The position numbers and the translations under genes are program-made. Below, piece after piece: positions 1-9,607 of a DNA stretch of 64,000 nucleotides (position 1 is the first letter of the stretch; each line of letters starts with the position of its first letter). The notes under the pieces are model-generated. The model was given only the letters and a program-made list of their open reading frames with translations. It was not told the origin of the DNA and made no database searches. The DNA is from Paraglaciecola chathamensis S18K6 (GTDB lineage: Bacteria; Pseudomonadota; Gammaproteobacteria; Enterobacterales; Alteromonadaceae), in contig BAEM01000007.1 of NCBI GenBank assembly GCA_000314955.1, positions 1 to 64,000 of the forward strand, in the 5' to 3' direction.

Positions 1-20
1 ATTAATGCGGATTGGTATAA
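1..20 (+). repeat. Copy of dispersed intergenic repeat (window edge)
   Basis: The first 20 bases contain TTAATGCGGATTGGTATAA. Close relatives occur at 16732-16750, 16793-16810, 38080-38100 and 48956-48978. It lies just beyond the stop of the minus-strand SDR gene, a typical REP-like position. The left part may be cut by the window edge. Confidence 0.6.
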
Positions 21-27
21 GCAGCAC

Positions 28-789
28 TTAAACGCGCGTTCCTCCATCTAACTCTATCGTACGGCCAGTGAAGTAATCATTCTCAAAGATGTATTTCGCA
101 GTGTGTGCCAACTCTTCAACATTAGCTAAGCGGCGCAGCGGCACCGAACTTAAAAATGCTTCGCGCATCTCAGGGCGCATCTGGGCGGCCATGGCAGTTT
201 CAACTAAACCGGGCGCGATACATCCAGTACGAATACCAAACCGGGCTAGCTCTTTGCCCCAAGACACCGTCATAGTAGCTACAGCGGCTTTAGATGCGGA
301 ATAATTTGTTTGCCCCATGTTTCCGGCGCGAGAAACGGACGAAATATTGATAATCACGCCATCGCTTTTGCTTTCAATCATTTGTTTAGCGGCTTCACGA
401 CCACATAAAAACGTACCTGTCACGTTTACATCAAGCACAGATTGAAACTGCTCTTTGGACATTTTGCTGACGACCTTGCCTTCTTTGACTTTCAGCAACA
501 TGCCATCACGCATAATACCTGCACTGTTGATCAAGCCGTTTAATTGGCCGAAGTCCATGCCTATGTCAGCAAACGCGACCTCTACTTCGGCTTCGTTGGT
601 AACGTTAACCACATAATATTCAGCTTTAATGCCTAAGCTTCTTAGCTCTTTGGCAGCTTGTTCTAGCGGTTCTTTTTGCATATCAATTAATGCAACGCTT
701 GCCCCTTGTTCAGCAACCTCTTGAGCCATTGCCCGGCCCAAGCCTTGAGCGGCACCGGTAATGGCGATAACAGATCCTCTTAATTGCAT
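28..789 (-). CDS. Short-chain dehydrogenase/reductase (SDR), last gene of valine operon
   Basis: A 253-aa classical SDR of normal family length. The Rossmann glycine motif TGAAQGLG is at residues 11-18, NSAG at 88-91, the catalytic Ser near 150-151 and YSASK at 163-167 (Tyr163, Lys167). It is the last gene of a five-gene minus-strand cluster for valine/isobutyryl-CoA breakdown, so it probably oxidises a 3-hydroxyacyl-CoA or a related hydroxy intermediate with NAD(P)+. FabG-like ketoreductases share these motifs, so the substrate is not settled by sequence; the operon is the main argument for a catabolic role. The ATG start follows a purine-rich stretch (GGATAAGACAAG). Confidence 0.85.
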   Translation of the reverse strand: MQLRGSVIAITGAAQGLGRAMAQEVAEQGASVALIDMQKEPLEQAAKELRSLGIKAEYYVVNVTNEAEVEVAFADIGMDFGQLNGLINSAGIMRDGMLLKVKEGKVVSKMSKEQFQSVLDVNVTGTFLCGREAAKQMIESKSDGVIINISSVSRAGNMGQTNYSASKAAVATMTVSWGKELARFGIRTGCIAPGLVETAMAAQMRPEMREAFLSSVPLRRLANVEELAHTAKYIFENDYFTGRTIELDGGTRV

Positions 790-840
790 CTTGTCTTATC
801 CTATTTTGTTGAAATCTATGTGTTAGTCGGCAACGCGTAG

Positions 841-1767
841 CTACTGTTTTTTATGTTGTGCTGAAAACAGCTCAAATATACTTGAGAAGTCGCGTAGACC
901 GCTGCCTTGCATGCTATGCATGTTATATAAATTTTGCGCCATCGCCCCCATGGGCGTGCTGGAATGACTTTTAAGGGCGGTGTCTAACGCTAGGCCTAAA
1001 TCTTTACGCATCAAATCCACCATAAAGCCACCTTTATAATCATTTGATGACGGGACATTGGGCATCACATCTGGGCAAGGGTTATATAATTCTAATGTCC
1101 AGTTCCGTCCTGAGCTTTGCAACATGATGTCTGACATCACCTTGGGATCAAGACCGTTATCAATGGCCATTTGCAGCGCTTCAGATGTACCGACCATCAA
1201 CACAGACAACAGCATATTATTGCAAATTTTCGCAATTTGCCCGGCGCCATTTTGCCCCGCATGGAAGATGTTTTTCCCCATGGCGCTGAGTACAGGGTGC
1301 GCTTTTTCGTATGCGCTTTTGTCGCCACCGACAATGAAGGTTAGCGTGCCTGCTGCCGCCCCAGCGGTACCGCCGGAGACCGGTGCATCGACAAAATCAA
1401 TGCCCTTTTCGGCCAAGGTTTTCCCTACCAATATTGAGGTTGCTGCATCAATGGTACTTGAATCAATGACGAGGGTGTTCTGCTCAAGCACGTCAATCAG
1501 GCCCCCTGTGCCGCGCTCGCTATCCCCCAAATATAAACCTTGAACATGCTTGCCCGCGGGTAGCATCGATATCACTATATCAGCGCCTTTCACCGCCTCT
1601 TCGGCGCTGGCAGCTGCCCTTGCGCCTTGGGTTTTCAACTCAGCAACTGTCTGTGGCACAAGATCAAAAACACAGACCTTCGCATTCGCTTTGAGTAAAT
1701 TAGCCGCCATAGGCCCGCCCATATTGCCAAGGCCGATAAACGCAACAGAGTAATTTGATAGAGACAT
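841..1767 (-). CDS. mmsB: 3-hydroxyisobutyrate dehydrogenase
   Basis: A 308-aa member of the beta-hydroxyacid dehydrogenase family. The NAD-binding motif GLGNMGGPMAANL is at residues 12-24, the substrate-binding stretch DAPVSGG at 127-133, and the catalytic lysine is Lys180 in GQIAKICNN. It oxidises 3-hydroxyisobutyrate to methylmalonate semialdehyde in valine degradation. It starts 3 bases after the hydrolase gene that supplies its substrate, and MmsA, which uses its product, is in the same operon. Function is assigned by family motifs plus operon context; glyoxylate reductases are the main look-alikes. Confidence 0.93.
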   Translation of the reverse strand: MSLSNYSVAFIGLGNMGGPMAANLLKANAKVCVFDLVPQTVAELKTQGARAAASAEEAVKGADIVISMLPAGKHVQGLYLGDSERGTGGLIDVLEQNTLVIDSSTIDAATSILVGKTLAEKGIDFVDAPVSGGTAGAAAGTLTFIVGGDKSAYEKAHPVLSAMGKNIFHAGQNGAGQIAKICNNMLLSVLMVGTSEALQMAIDNGLDPKVMSDIMLQSSGRNWTLELYNPCPDVMPNVPSSNDYKGGFMVDLMRKDLGLALDTALKSHSSTPMGAMAQNLYNMHSMQGSGLRDFSSIFELFSAQHKKQ

Positions 1768-1770
1768 GCT

Positions 1771-2901
1771 TTATTCCTTATCTAAGTGACTTAATGGGTG
1801 TTCGGTGCCTTGCCACTGGCTATCGAAAAACCAAACCATTGTTTCTTTTGGCACTTGAGCAACGCTTGCGTAATGCCACTTAGGTTGATGGTCTTTGTCT
1901 ACCAATAGTGCGCGAACCCCTTCTTGAAACTCGCCAAACTCGCCGCAACGACAGGACATAATCAACTCCATTGCAAAGCACTGGGCTAACGTCATACTTT
2001 GTCCGCGTTGTAACTGCTCAAATACCAAGTTCGCACTAATAGGCGAACCGGCTTGCAGTGTCTTTTGCGCCTTTGCTAGCCAGCGATCATCACCGGCATC
2101 TAATTGTAAAATCTGCTCAGCCACCTCTGCAGCTGTCTTTTTACTTTCCAACTGTGCCAACGATCCTTGCAAGGGTTGCACCTTTGACACAGGCAGCAGC
2201 GCTTGGTGTTGTTGATGTAAGTGGGCGCACATTACGCTTAGCTGATCTGCATTTGCCGCGCTATCATTACCCCACGGCAATTGTTCTAACCCCTCCAGCC
2301 ACTGCGCTTTCATATCATTTGGCATGAAATAGTCAGCCATATTGACGTACAAGGCGTCAGCAGCATTCATACTCGCCCCTGTCATGCCTAGAAATAGGCC
2401 ACAGCCCGGTGGCATATTATTTAAAAACCAGCTGCCTCCAACATCAGGATAAAGTCCAATGCTTATCTCAGGCATCGCAAGGCGAGAACTATCAGTGACG
2501 ATCCGATGACTACCACCATTCATTAAGCCCATACCGCCTCCCATGACAATACCGGCTCCCCACACTGCGAACGGCTTAGCGTAAGTATGGATCAAATAAT
2601 CCAGCTGATACTCTTGGGTAAAAAACGCCTGCAAGGACGCTGGTGTACTTTTGGGCTCATCGGCCATGGCGTTATGCATGGCCACTACATCGCCGCCTGC
2701 GCACAACGCTTTATCGCCACTACCATCTAATATCACCATGCAAATTGCTGGGTCTTGCTGCCACGTTAAAAGCTGAGGCATCAGTAACTGGATCATATCC
2801 ATGTTCAGTGCATTGTGAGCACTAGGGCGATTAAGCGAAGCATGCCCTATTCGCATGCCACTGGTGGTAGTACGTTCTTGAAAAATAACGCTATCAGACA
2901 C
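1771..2901 (-). CDS. 3-hydroxyisobutyryl-CoA hydrolase (enoyl-CoA hydratase family)
   Basis: A 376-aa crotonase-fold protein, longer than simple enoyl-CoA hydratases (about 260 aa) and matching the HIBCH/Ehd3 type. The first oxyanion-hole segment is CAGGDV (residues 67-72); the second, GGGMGLMNGGSHRIV, is followed by the PEISIGLYPDVGG stretch typical of HIBYL-CoA hydrolases. It releases free 3-hydroxyisobutyrate from its CoA ester, the step before mmsB. A perfect 13-bp-arm palindrome lies in the 58-base gap separating it from the upstream acyl-CoA dehydrogenase gene. Confidence 0.88.
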   Translation of the reverse strand: MSDSVIFQERTTTSGMRIGHASLNRPSAHNALNMDMIQLLMPQLLTWQQDPAICMVILDGSGDKALCAGGDVVAMHNAMADEPKSTPASLQAFFTQEYQLDYLIHTYAKPFAVWGAGIVMGGGMGLMNGGSHRIVTDSSRLAMPEISIGLYPDVGGSWFLNNMPPGCGLFLGMTGASMNAADALYVNMADYFMPNDMKAQWLEGLEQLPWGNDSAANADQLSVMCAHLHQQHQALLPVSKVQPLQGSLAQLESKKTAAEVAEQILQLDAGDDRWLAKAQKTLQAGSPISANLVFEQLQRGQSMTLAQCFAMELIMSCRCGEFGEFQEGVRALLVDKDHQPKWHYASVAQVPKETMVWFFDSQWQGTEHPLSHLDKE

Positions 2902-2924
2902 TATCTACTCCTATTCTTTATGGC

Positions 2925-2950
2925 AAAAATCCTCAATATTGAGGATTTTT
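2925..2950. terminator. Perfect 26-nt palindrome inside the valine operon
   Basis: The arm AAAAATCCTCAAT is followed directly by its exact reverse complement ATTGAGGATTTTT. On either strand this is a stem ending in a T-run, the form of a bidirectional intrinsic terminator. It lies between the acyl-CoA dehydrogenase stop (2960) and the hydrolase start (2901), so it could trim expression of the three distal genes or protect the proximal transcript. Confidence 0.6.
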
Positions 2951-2959
2951 ATACTCGCT

Positions 2960-4117
2960 TTACAGTATGTTACCGGCGTCAGCTGCTAACAGACGGCGAC
3001 CGACGATCATGCGCATGATTTCATTAGTGCCTTCGAGGATTTGATGCACACGTACATCTCGCACATGCCGCTCTAAGGGGTATTCTTGAATGTAACCATA
3101 CCCACCATGAATTTGCAGGGCCTGATTACACACCTCAAACCCTACATCGGTGGCAAAACGCTTAGCCATAGCACAATACGCACTGCGCTCTGAGTCTTTG
3201 TTATCTAATTTAAATGCCGCCAAACGCACCATCTGTCTAGCCGCAACAAGCTCAGTGGCCATATCGGCGAGTTTAAATTGCAATGCTTGAAAGGCCGCTA
3301 ATGGCTTACCAAATTGGGTACGCTCCTGCATATAGGCAGTGGCTGTATTCAGTGCTTGCTGAGCGGTACCAATTGAACAAGTAGCGATGTTCACGCGCCC
3401 ACCATCTAAACCTTGCATAGCAAAACTAAATCCTTGGCCCTCTTCACCGAGTAAGTTAATTTGGCTGATACGCACATTATCAAAGGTGATCAAGCGCGTT
3501 GGCTGAGCGTTCCAGCCCATTTTTTCTTCCGCTTTGCCATAGACAACGCCCTTGGCATCCGCGGGTACAAGAAAAGCTGAGATCCCTTTAGGACCTTCAC
3601 CGCCCGTGCGCGCCATGACCACCAGCACATCAGTTTCACCAGCGCCTGAAATAAACATCTTCGAACCGTTTAATACATACTCATCGCCATCTAACTTGGC
3701 GCTCGTGCGAAGGGCCGCGGCGTCTGAACCTGAGCCTGGCTCAGTCAAACAGTACGAAGCCAGTAACTTGCCTGTGACCAAATCAGGACACCACTTATCT
3801 TTTAATTCGGGCTTACCCCATTTGGCTATCATCCACGTTGCCATATTATGAATGGTCATCATGGCTGTGGTAGCCGTGCAACCCATGGATAACTGCTCGA
3901 ATATAATCGATGAGTCCAAGCGGCTTAAGCCTAAACCACCGTCTTCTTCACTGGTGTACAAACCACAAAAGCCGAGTTCGCCCGCTTGCTGGATAACGTC
4001 TTTAGGAAAGTGGTGTTCTTTATCCCATTTAGCCGCGTTTGGCGCTAAGGCCTGCTCGGCGAATTGCCTAGCAGTGTCAGCAAAAGCTTGTTGATCTTCA
4101 GTTAAATCAAAATTCAT
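2960..4117 (-). CDS. Acyl-CoA dehydrogenase, probably isobutyryl-CoA dehydrogenase
   Basis: A 385-aa FAD-dependent acyl-CoA dehydrogenase of normal length. It has the family signature YCLTEPGSGSDA (residues 122-133), the FAD-binding stretch QIHGGYGYIQEYPLER and the catalytic base Glu362 in ILEGTNEIMR. It would convert isobutyryl-CoA to methacrylyl-CoA. The operon contains mmsA, mmsB and the hydroxyisobutyryl-CoA hydrolase, which points to the valine branch. No separate methacrylyl-CoA hydratase gene is seen in the cluster. Substrate preference is inferred from context. Confidence 0.88.
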   Translation of the reverse strand: MNFDLTEDQQAFADTARQFAEQALAPNAAKWDKEHHFPKDVIQQAGELGFCGLYTSEEDGGLGLSRLDSSIIFEQLSMGCTATTAMMTIHNMATWMIAKWGKPELKDKWCPDLVTGKLLASYCLTEPGSGSDAAALRTSAKLDGDEYVLNGSKMFISGAGETDVLVVMARTGGEGPKGISAFLVPADAKGVVYGKAEEKMGWNAQPTRLITFDNVRISQINLLGEEGQGFSFAMQGLDGGRVNIATCSIGTAQQALNTATAYMQERTQFGKPLAAFQALQFKLADMATELVAARQMVRLAAFKLDNKDSERSAYCAMAKRFATDVGFEVCNQALQIHGGYGYIQEYPLERHVRDVRVHQILEGTNEIMRMIVGRRLLAADAGNIL

Positions 4118-4126
4118 AATTGCTCC

Positions 4127-5617
4127 TTACTTCAACTCAATGGTCATATTTGGACCGCTAGGAATATCGTTCTCAAACCAACGAGCTGTTACGGTTTTCG
4201 TTTCAGTATAAAAACGTACCGCCTGTTTACCGTAGGCATGTAAGTCACCGTAGAAAGAGTTCTTCCAACCAGTGAATGAAAAGAAAGGCAATGGCACAGG
4301 AATTGGCACATTAATACCCACCTGCCCAACTTCAATCTCGTGTTGATATTTACGCGCCGCAGCGCCGCTAGCAGTAAAAATTGATGTGCCGTTACCGAAT
4401 GGGTTGCGGTTAACCAAGGCAATCGCTTCTTCAAGTGTGTCCACTGTCATGCAGCACAGTACTGGGCCAAAAATTTCTTGTTGGTAAATTTGCATATCAG
4501 CAGTCACACCGCCAAATACAGTGGGCCCAACCCAGTTGCCATCTTCATGGCCGGCTAGGGTAAAATCACTGCCATCGACTAAACACTTCGCCCCCTCGTC
4601 TTTACCCTGCTGAATAAGCGACAATACGCGGGCTTTAGCTTGAGGGCTGATAAGCGGACCATAGGCTGCTTCGTCATCATTCCACAATCCCGGCTTAACC
4701 TGGCCTATCATTTGTGCCAGTTCATCAATCCACTCACTTGCTGCGCCCACAAAAACCGCAACAGAAATGGCCATACAGCGCTGACCAGCAGCTCCTACAG
4801 AGGCGCCTACAAGATTGTTCAAAACTTGTTTTACGTTGGCATCAGGCATGATAACTGAGTGGTTTTTCGCTCCTGCAAAACACTGAGCTCGTTTCATATT
4901 GTCGGTCGCTGTTTTATACACATGCTGGCCCACAGGCACTGATCCGACAAAAGACACTGCGCGAACATCATCGTCACTCAGCAGCTTGTTCACTTGGTCT
5001 TTCCCCCCGTGCACCACATTCAACACGCCTTTAGGCGCGCCTGCTTCGATAAACAATTCAGCTAAACGCGTCGGTGTTAATGGGTCTTGCTCTGAGGGTT
5101 TTAAGATAAAGGTATTGCCACAAGCAACCGCCATCGGGAACATCCACAAGGGGATCATGGCAGGAAAGTTAAAAGGGGTAATGCCCAAGCACACACCCAG
5201 CGGTTGAATATAACTGTAAGTATCGATACCTCGGGCCACGTTTTCAGCGGTTTCGCCCATCATCATAGACGGCACATTCATGGCTTGTTCAACCACTTCA
5301 ATACCACGCCACACGTCGCCTTTGGCATCAGCAAACGTTTTGCCCGTTTCACTGCTTAATATTGTGGCAATTTCGTCGTGGTTGTCTTTTAAAAGCTGTT
5401 GGTAACGCATCATGATGCGAGCGCGCTCAGGCGCTGGCACTTCACGCCAGGTTAGGAAGGCTTCTTTGGCACTGGCCACGGCTGCATCAATCTCGGCATC
5501 AGTGGCGATTGGTGCTTTGGCGATGACAGCATTATTGGCAGGGTTAGTAACGTCGATAAACTGTTTCGACTCAGATGAAATAAACTCACCATTGATAAGT
5601 AAAGGAACGTGTTGCAT
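4127..5617 (-). CDS. mmsA: CoA-acylating methylmalonate-semialdehyde dehydrogenase
   Basis: A 496-aa aldehyde dehydrogenase, the usual MmsA length. The catalytic cysteine is Cys281 in [11 protein letters not shown], and [15 protein letters not shown] (147-161) is typical of the MmsA branch. It converts methylmalonate semialdehyde, CoA and NAD+ to propionyl-CoA, CO2 and NADH. It is the first gene of the valine operon, ending 9 bases before the acyl-CoA dehydrogenase start. The 268-base gap upstream carries a LiuR-like palindrome, so the operon is probably derepressed during branched-chain amino acid use. Confidence 0.93.
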   Translation of the reverse strand: MQHVPLLINGEFISSESKQFIDVTNPANNAVIAKAPIATDAEIDAAVASAKEAFLTWREVPAPERARIMMRYQQLLKDNHDEIATILSSETGKTFADAKGDVWRGIEVVEQAMNVPSMMMGETAENVARGIDTYSYIQPLGVCLGITPFNFPAMIPLWMFPMAVACGNTFILKPSEQDPLTPTRLAELFIEAGAPKGVLNVVHGGKDQVNKLLSDDDVRAVSFVGSVPVGQHVYKTATDNMKRAQCFAGAKNHSVIMPDANVKQVLNNLVGASVGAAGQRCMAISVAVFVGAASEWIDELAQMIGQVKPGLWNDDEAAYGPLISPQAKARVLSLIQQGKDEGAKCLVDGSDFTLAGHEDGNWVGPTVFGGVTADMQIYQQEIFGPVLCCMTVDTLEEAIALVNRNPFGNGTSIFTASGAAARKYQHEIEVGQVGINVPIPVPLPFFSFTGWKNSFYGDLHAYGKQAVRFYTETKTVTARWFENDIPSGPNMTIELK

Positions 5618-5702
5618 AAGTAGCCCTATTTAAAGTGCTTTGATTTTTACCGCAAACCAAAACTGTTAACGAAGTGTTAGCAAGATTATCAAATAATTTA
5701 CC

Positions 5703-5718
5703 TTTACGTTAACGTCAA
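5703..5718. promoter_or_regulatory. LiuR-like operator of the valine operon
   Basis: TTTACGTTAACGTCAA is palindromic at 14 of 16 positions (central ACGTTAACGT) and lies 86 bases upstream of the mmsA start. Its form resembles sites bound by the MerR-family regulator LiuR before branched-chain amino acid catabolic genes in marine gammaproteobacteria. The match is from memory of the motif and was not scored; no liuR gene is in the window. Confidence 0.55.
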
Positions 5719-5885
5719 TTCAATTATTTATTCTACAAACTGACAACTTCTGTATACATATTGGGTTGTTCTGCGGCACACTAAGCGACACTAACGGCCA
5801 ATATAGAAAATCAAGATCCTAAGCTAATCTCTTGTTATGCTTCTGATTATGAAACAAAAAAACCATCTAGGAATGACCCCCTTCT

Positions 5886-7505
5886 ATGTCTCTTAGCGAT
5901 ATAAAAGTCGCCATCGTTGAAGACAACGGCATGGCGCGTATTAATTTGCGCAATCATCTGATGGAGATGGGCTTCACTGAAGTGGGCTGTTTCAGTAATG
6001 GTAGAGAACTGAAAGCGCATGTTCGCCTAAGACGTGTCGATCTATTACTAATGGACTATCACTTAGGGCAAAATAAAAACGGCGTTGAGGTTGTTCAAGA
6101 GCTTCAAGAAAAAGGCCTACTTAAAAGCTCCACCAGCATAATATTTATTACCTCTGATCGCTTACCCATGATAGTGGGGCAGATCGTGGATGTGCACCCT
6201 GACGCATTGGTCATCAAGCCATACACCATACGCAGTATTGAAAAAAACATTTCTGTTTGTCTAAATTTTCATCATTACTTGCAGCCCGTTTTCAAGTTGA
6301 TGGACGACAACGAGTTTGAGTTAGCACTCGACAAGCTGGTTTACATGCTTGAGCGCAATAGCCGCCCGCGCTTACGCAGCCAAATGGTCAAATTGCAGGC
6401 TCGGCTGCTGATAAAGGTAAAGCGCTTTAAAGAAGCCGCTAGTGTCTACAATGATGTTCTGCGCAGTTCTGACAAAATCATTTGGGCCAGATGGGGGCTG
6501 ATCCAAAGCTTGTATTTAGATGGGCAAATAGCGCAAAGCGAAGAAATGCTGTTAGAGCTGACCAATACCCAACTGACCAGCGACAAAGCACGAGAATGGT
6601 TAGCCAGAATTTGCATCGGCAATAACCAGTATGCTCAAGCAGAAGATCACATGAACGAAATTCGCGAAGGCGAAATGTCTGTGTCTGCGGCGCGTCTAAA
6701 GGCCTATATTTTTCAAGCGCAAGAACGAAACAATGAGGCAATTCAGTTGCTCGAAAAGAAACGTGAATCAAACCGCGGTATTCGAGAGCGCTATGACGAA
6801 CTGTCTTTAGATTTGGCCCGCTGCTACTTGCAAGAAGCTGAAGGCAAAAGTGCCAATGAGCGAGATAAAACATTACAAGTCGCAAAGTTTTTGATTGGCT
6901 CTGCTGGGCGTAAAAATCTCGATCAAAAGCTGATTATTAAAAAAGACTTTTTATATGCCGCTGTTGCCGTGATGGGCGGTAATCTTGATAAAGCGTCCGA
7001 ACTTTTACATCGCGAAGGTATGGATGACTTGGCCGACGTCGATGTAATACAAATGACCGATGCTATCACTGCTTGGAAAGGCATAGGCAATGATATGAAA
7101 GCGTCTGAAATACTGGCACTTTGCAAAGAACGGGTCTCCGAGCTTGATGATGGCAACGAAACCACTGTGGCTAACATGTTAGTGATTAAGCGTGAAGAGT
7201 CGATAGGCGAGCGCCGCCCTGAAGCCCTAAGCTTTAATAAAACCGGATTAGAATATTATATTAAGCACGAATACAAAAAAGCCACTCAACACTTTTATCA
7301 GGCTTATTTGTTGTTTCCTCGTGAAGTAGCTTTTAGCTTAAATTTACTGCAAAGTTTAGTAGAAGCTGAACAAGCAAAATATAAAAACGTCAATACAAAA
7401 CAGTTCTTGTTAGAGCTGTCCCGCCGTCAAATGACCCCAAGTAATCAAAAAAGATTAGAAGAAATCACTAAGAAGGTTGAAAAAAAGCCTTCTATTTTCA
7501 ATTGA
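5886..7505 (+). CDS. Response regulator with receiver and TPR domains
   Basis: A 539-aa protein with an N-terminal receiver domain (about residues 5-125): acidic pocket VEDN (11-14), phosphoacceptor Asp57 in LLLMDYHLG, and the conserved lysine Lys111 in IKPYT. The rest is a long helical region with TPR-like repeats (for example ALDKLVYML, AQAEDHMNEI and the C-terminal GLEYYIKHEYKKATQHFYQAY). There is no DNA-binding or enzymatic output domain, so it probably acts through protein partners. It stands alone, with no histidine kinase next to it. It runs divergently from mmsA across a 268-base gap. Confidence 0.85.
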   Translation: MSLSDIKVAIVEDNGMARINLRNHLMEMGFTEVGCFSNGRELKAHVRLRRVDLLLMDYHLGQNKNGVEVVQELQEKGLLKSSTSIIFITSDRLPMIVGQIVDVHPDALVIKPYTIRSIEKNISVCLNFHHYLQPVFKLMDDNEFELALDKLVYMLERNSRPRLRSQMVKLQARLLIKVKRFKEAASVYNDVLRSSDKIIWARWGLIQSLYLDGQIAQSEEMLLELTNTQLTSDKAREWLARICIGNNQYAQAEDHMNEIREGEMSVSAARLKAYIFQAQERNNEAIQLLEKKRESNRGIRERYDELSLDLARCYLQEAEGKSANERDKTLQVAKFLIGSAGRKNLDQKLIIKKDFLYAAVAVMGGNLDKASELLHREGMDDLADVDVIQMTDAITAWKGIGNDMKASEILALCKERVSELDDGNETTVANMLVIKREESIGERRPEALSFNKTGLEYYIKHEYKKATQHFYQAYLLFPREVAFSLNLLQSLVEAEQAKYKNVNTKQFLLELSRRQMTPSNQKRLEEITKKVEKKPSIFN

Positions 7506-7730
7506 AGAACGCGCTAACGCCCCTTCACTTGTTAATTAGAGTTTAGCTAGGTTAAGCAATAAACCGTTAATGTTAACCCTAGGTAAGTAGTGTTTGATTT
7601 TTGCGTTATTAACACGAATCATTCGAAACAACCGAACGGTAAAGTCGATTATTTGCGACAATAAATCTATTTTTTATTTTATTTAGTCCCTATTTAGTTA
7701 TCACACATTAACTTAATAGAGACCACACAC

Positions 7731-8273
7731 ATGCGTACTTTACTTATTATTATTGCTTTACTTAGCACCTATTTAACTAGCTCCAATGCTTTTGCTGCGA
7801 AGCAAGGGATCGCCGTTGATTACCTACTTGGCTCAGACGATATTCAAGGCGTGCGCCTGGCTTATCGTCCTTATGCCACCCAACTAACTCAAATCAAATG
7901 GTTAGGTGACGTCGACATTTACTGGGAAGTCAGTATGAACTTTTGGGAAGTCGGTGCTGACAACCGCCACGAAACCAATTACGCCGTTGCTATCTCACCT
8001 GTGTTATCCAAACAATTTGCGACTATCGCGAACAAATACCCTCTTCGCTGGGAATTCGGTATTGGTGTATCACTTGTTGAAGATACCCGCTTTGCAGGTA
8101 AAGATATTGGCTCGCATTATCAATTCGAGGACCGACTCGGACTTGTCACCGACTTTGGCGAAAACATGAACCAATCTATTGCCCTTCGGTACATGCATTA
8201 TTCCAATGGTGGTTTAAACACCCATAATCCAGGCGTAGACTTTTTGAATGTCTCTTATGCAGTGTATTTTTAG
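7731..8273 (+). CDS. pagL: PagL-like lipid A 3-O-deacylase (acyloxyacyl hydrolase)
   Basis: A 180-aa outer-membrane beta-barrel candidate. A signal peptide (about residues 1-22, ending NAFA) is followed by amphipathic strands and a C-terminal aromatic residue. The PagL active-site stretch RYMHYSNGGL....PGVDF is at 153-171, with His156 and Ser158 as the catalytic pair. The acidic third residue is probably Asp170, where the Pseudomonas enzyme has Glu. It would remove the 3-O acyl chain of lipid A in the outer membrane. The symbol is by family resemblance. A strong hairpin follows the gene. Confidence 0.8.
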   Translation: MRTLLIIIALLSTYLTSSNAFAAKQGIAVDYLLGSDDIQGVRLAYRPYATQLTQIKWLGDVDIYWEVSMNFWEVGADNRHETNYAVAISPVLSKQFATIANKYPLRWEFGIGVSLVEDTRFAGKDIGSHYQFEDRLGLVTDFGENMNQSIALRYMHYSNGGLNTHNPGVDFLNVSYAVYF

Positions 8274-8300
8274 TTTTGCTTAAACAGAACCGACTAAAGC

Positions 8301-8327
8301 ACTCGCCCAGCACTTTCGTGGGCGAGT
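8301..8327. terminator. Bidirectional terminator hairpin
   Basis: ACTCGCCCA and TGGGCGAGT form a perfect 9-bp stem around a 9-base loop, between the convergent pagL-like gene and the dipeptidase gene. Confidence 0.75.
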
Positions 8328-8362
8328 CACTTAGTGTCAGTTATTAATTAGACTCACTGTGC

Positions 8363-9607
8363 TTATTTTTTGGCAGTTTTTAAGCTTGCGGCATAATCGC
8401 TCGCTTGCTGCAATACCCGCAAGGCGTTACCGCCCCAAATGTCCGCTAAGTCACTTTTGCTATAGCCTTCGTCTAGTAAGCGTTTGGTTATCTTTGGCAA
8501 ATTGACCACATCCATCATATCGTCAACACCACCACCACCATCCCAATCGGCACCAACACCCACGTGCTTAGGGCCGACTATTTTCAGCGCATGTAAAAAG
8601 TGCTCCATGTAAACTTCAAAAGAGGCCTTAACTGCAGGGTGTTCATGTTCTATTTCCCGGCGCTTTTCAAGAATAACACTGCGCTCACTACCCTCTTTGA
8701 CCAATTTCATTAGCCCGCCAAATGCTGCTTTACGCTCTGGATCCGCTGGTAATTCTTCAAGGTACTCACTGTATGCATTCATCTGAATAACGCCGCCGGA
8801 CTCAGCTAGCTGTTTAAGCAAAGCATCGTCAACATTTCGCGGATGATCGTAAATCGCTTTACTGCCGGTGTGCGATAAAATAATCGGTGTTTTTGACAAG
8901 CGGATCATATCTTTAACCGTTACGTCATGGGCATGAGAGCCATCAAGCACAATCCCTAATCGATTGGCTTCAGCCACCAGTTTTTCACCTAGTGGTGACA
9001 ACCCATCCCATTTGGTGCCAGCTGGATCTGTTGAGCTGTCACCAAATTGGTTATTTTTAAAATGCACCGGACCTGCCATACGCAAACCAAATTTATAGAA
9101 GGTTTCTAGCAAACTAATATCAGTGCCTAATGGATAGGCGTTTTCCATACTCATATACACAATATGTTTGCTGTTCTTCTTAATCTTTTCGGCATCAGCA
9201 GATTCGGTGGCAAATTCAAACACATCAGGGTTGGCCGCTACCATGGTGCGTATCGCCAACGCTCTTAGTAACGCGGTATCTCTACTTTGCTCATAGCCTG
9301 TGCTGGTTAATTCGCCTTGAGGAGAATAAACAGCCCAAAAGCCTCCATCTAACGCCCCTTCTTGCATGCGCGGTACATCAACCTGAGAAAAGTCGTGGTC
9401 GTAGGTGTGACGCTCAAGAATATCAAAACCCGGCACCACTAGGTTCGCTGGGGTGTCTAGGTGAGAGTCCAGCGTCACTAAACCACGTTGAATAGCGGTT
9501 GCTTCCTCGATTGAAACGGCGGCAGTTGCGCTATGACAACAAAGCAAACCGAGGGTAATAGAAAGCAGCTTTTTATTAAAATAATACATATGTTTACTCA
9601 TATTCAT
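8363..9607 (-). CDS. Secreted membrane-dipeptidase-like peptidase (M19)
   Basis: A 414-aa M19 renal-dipeptidase-like protein with a signal peptide (hydrophobic 14-28, ending ATAA). Metal-ligand motifs are visible in order: DSHLDT, SMENAYP, LDGSHAHDV, ILSHTGS and GVGADWDG. It should hydrolyse dipeptides, possibly including D-residues, in the periplasm. Its ATG overlaps the stop of the upstream TonB receptor by one base (TAATG), so the two are translationally coupled. That suggests the receptor brings in a peptide-like substrate that the peptidase cleaves. Confidence 0.88.
   Translation of the reverse strand: MNMSKHMYYFNKKLLSITLGLLCCHSATAAVSIEEATAIQRGLVTLDSHLDTPANLVVPGFDILERHTYDHDFSQVDVPRMQEGALDGGFWAVYSPQGELTSTGYEQSRDTALLRALAIRTMVAANPDVFEFATESADAEKIKKNSKHIVYMSMENAYPLGTDISLLETFYKFGLRMAGPVHFKNNQFGDSSTDPAGTKWDGLSPLGEKLVAEANRLGIVLDGSHAHDVTVKDMIRLSKTPIILSHTGSKAIYDHPRNVDDALLKQLAESGGVIQMNAYSEYLEELPADPERKAAFGGLMKLVKEGSERSVILEKRREIEHEHPAVKASFEVYMEHFLHALKIVGPKHVGVGADWDGGGGVDDMMDVVNLPKITKRLLDEGYSKSDLADIWGGNALRVLQQASDYAASLKTAKK

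Noticed and set aside
28..789. SDR as FabG of fatty acid synthesis
   Set aside because: No fab genes are nearby and the operon is catabolic; motifs alone do not separate the two.
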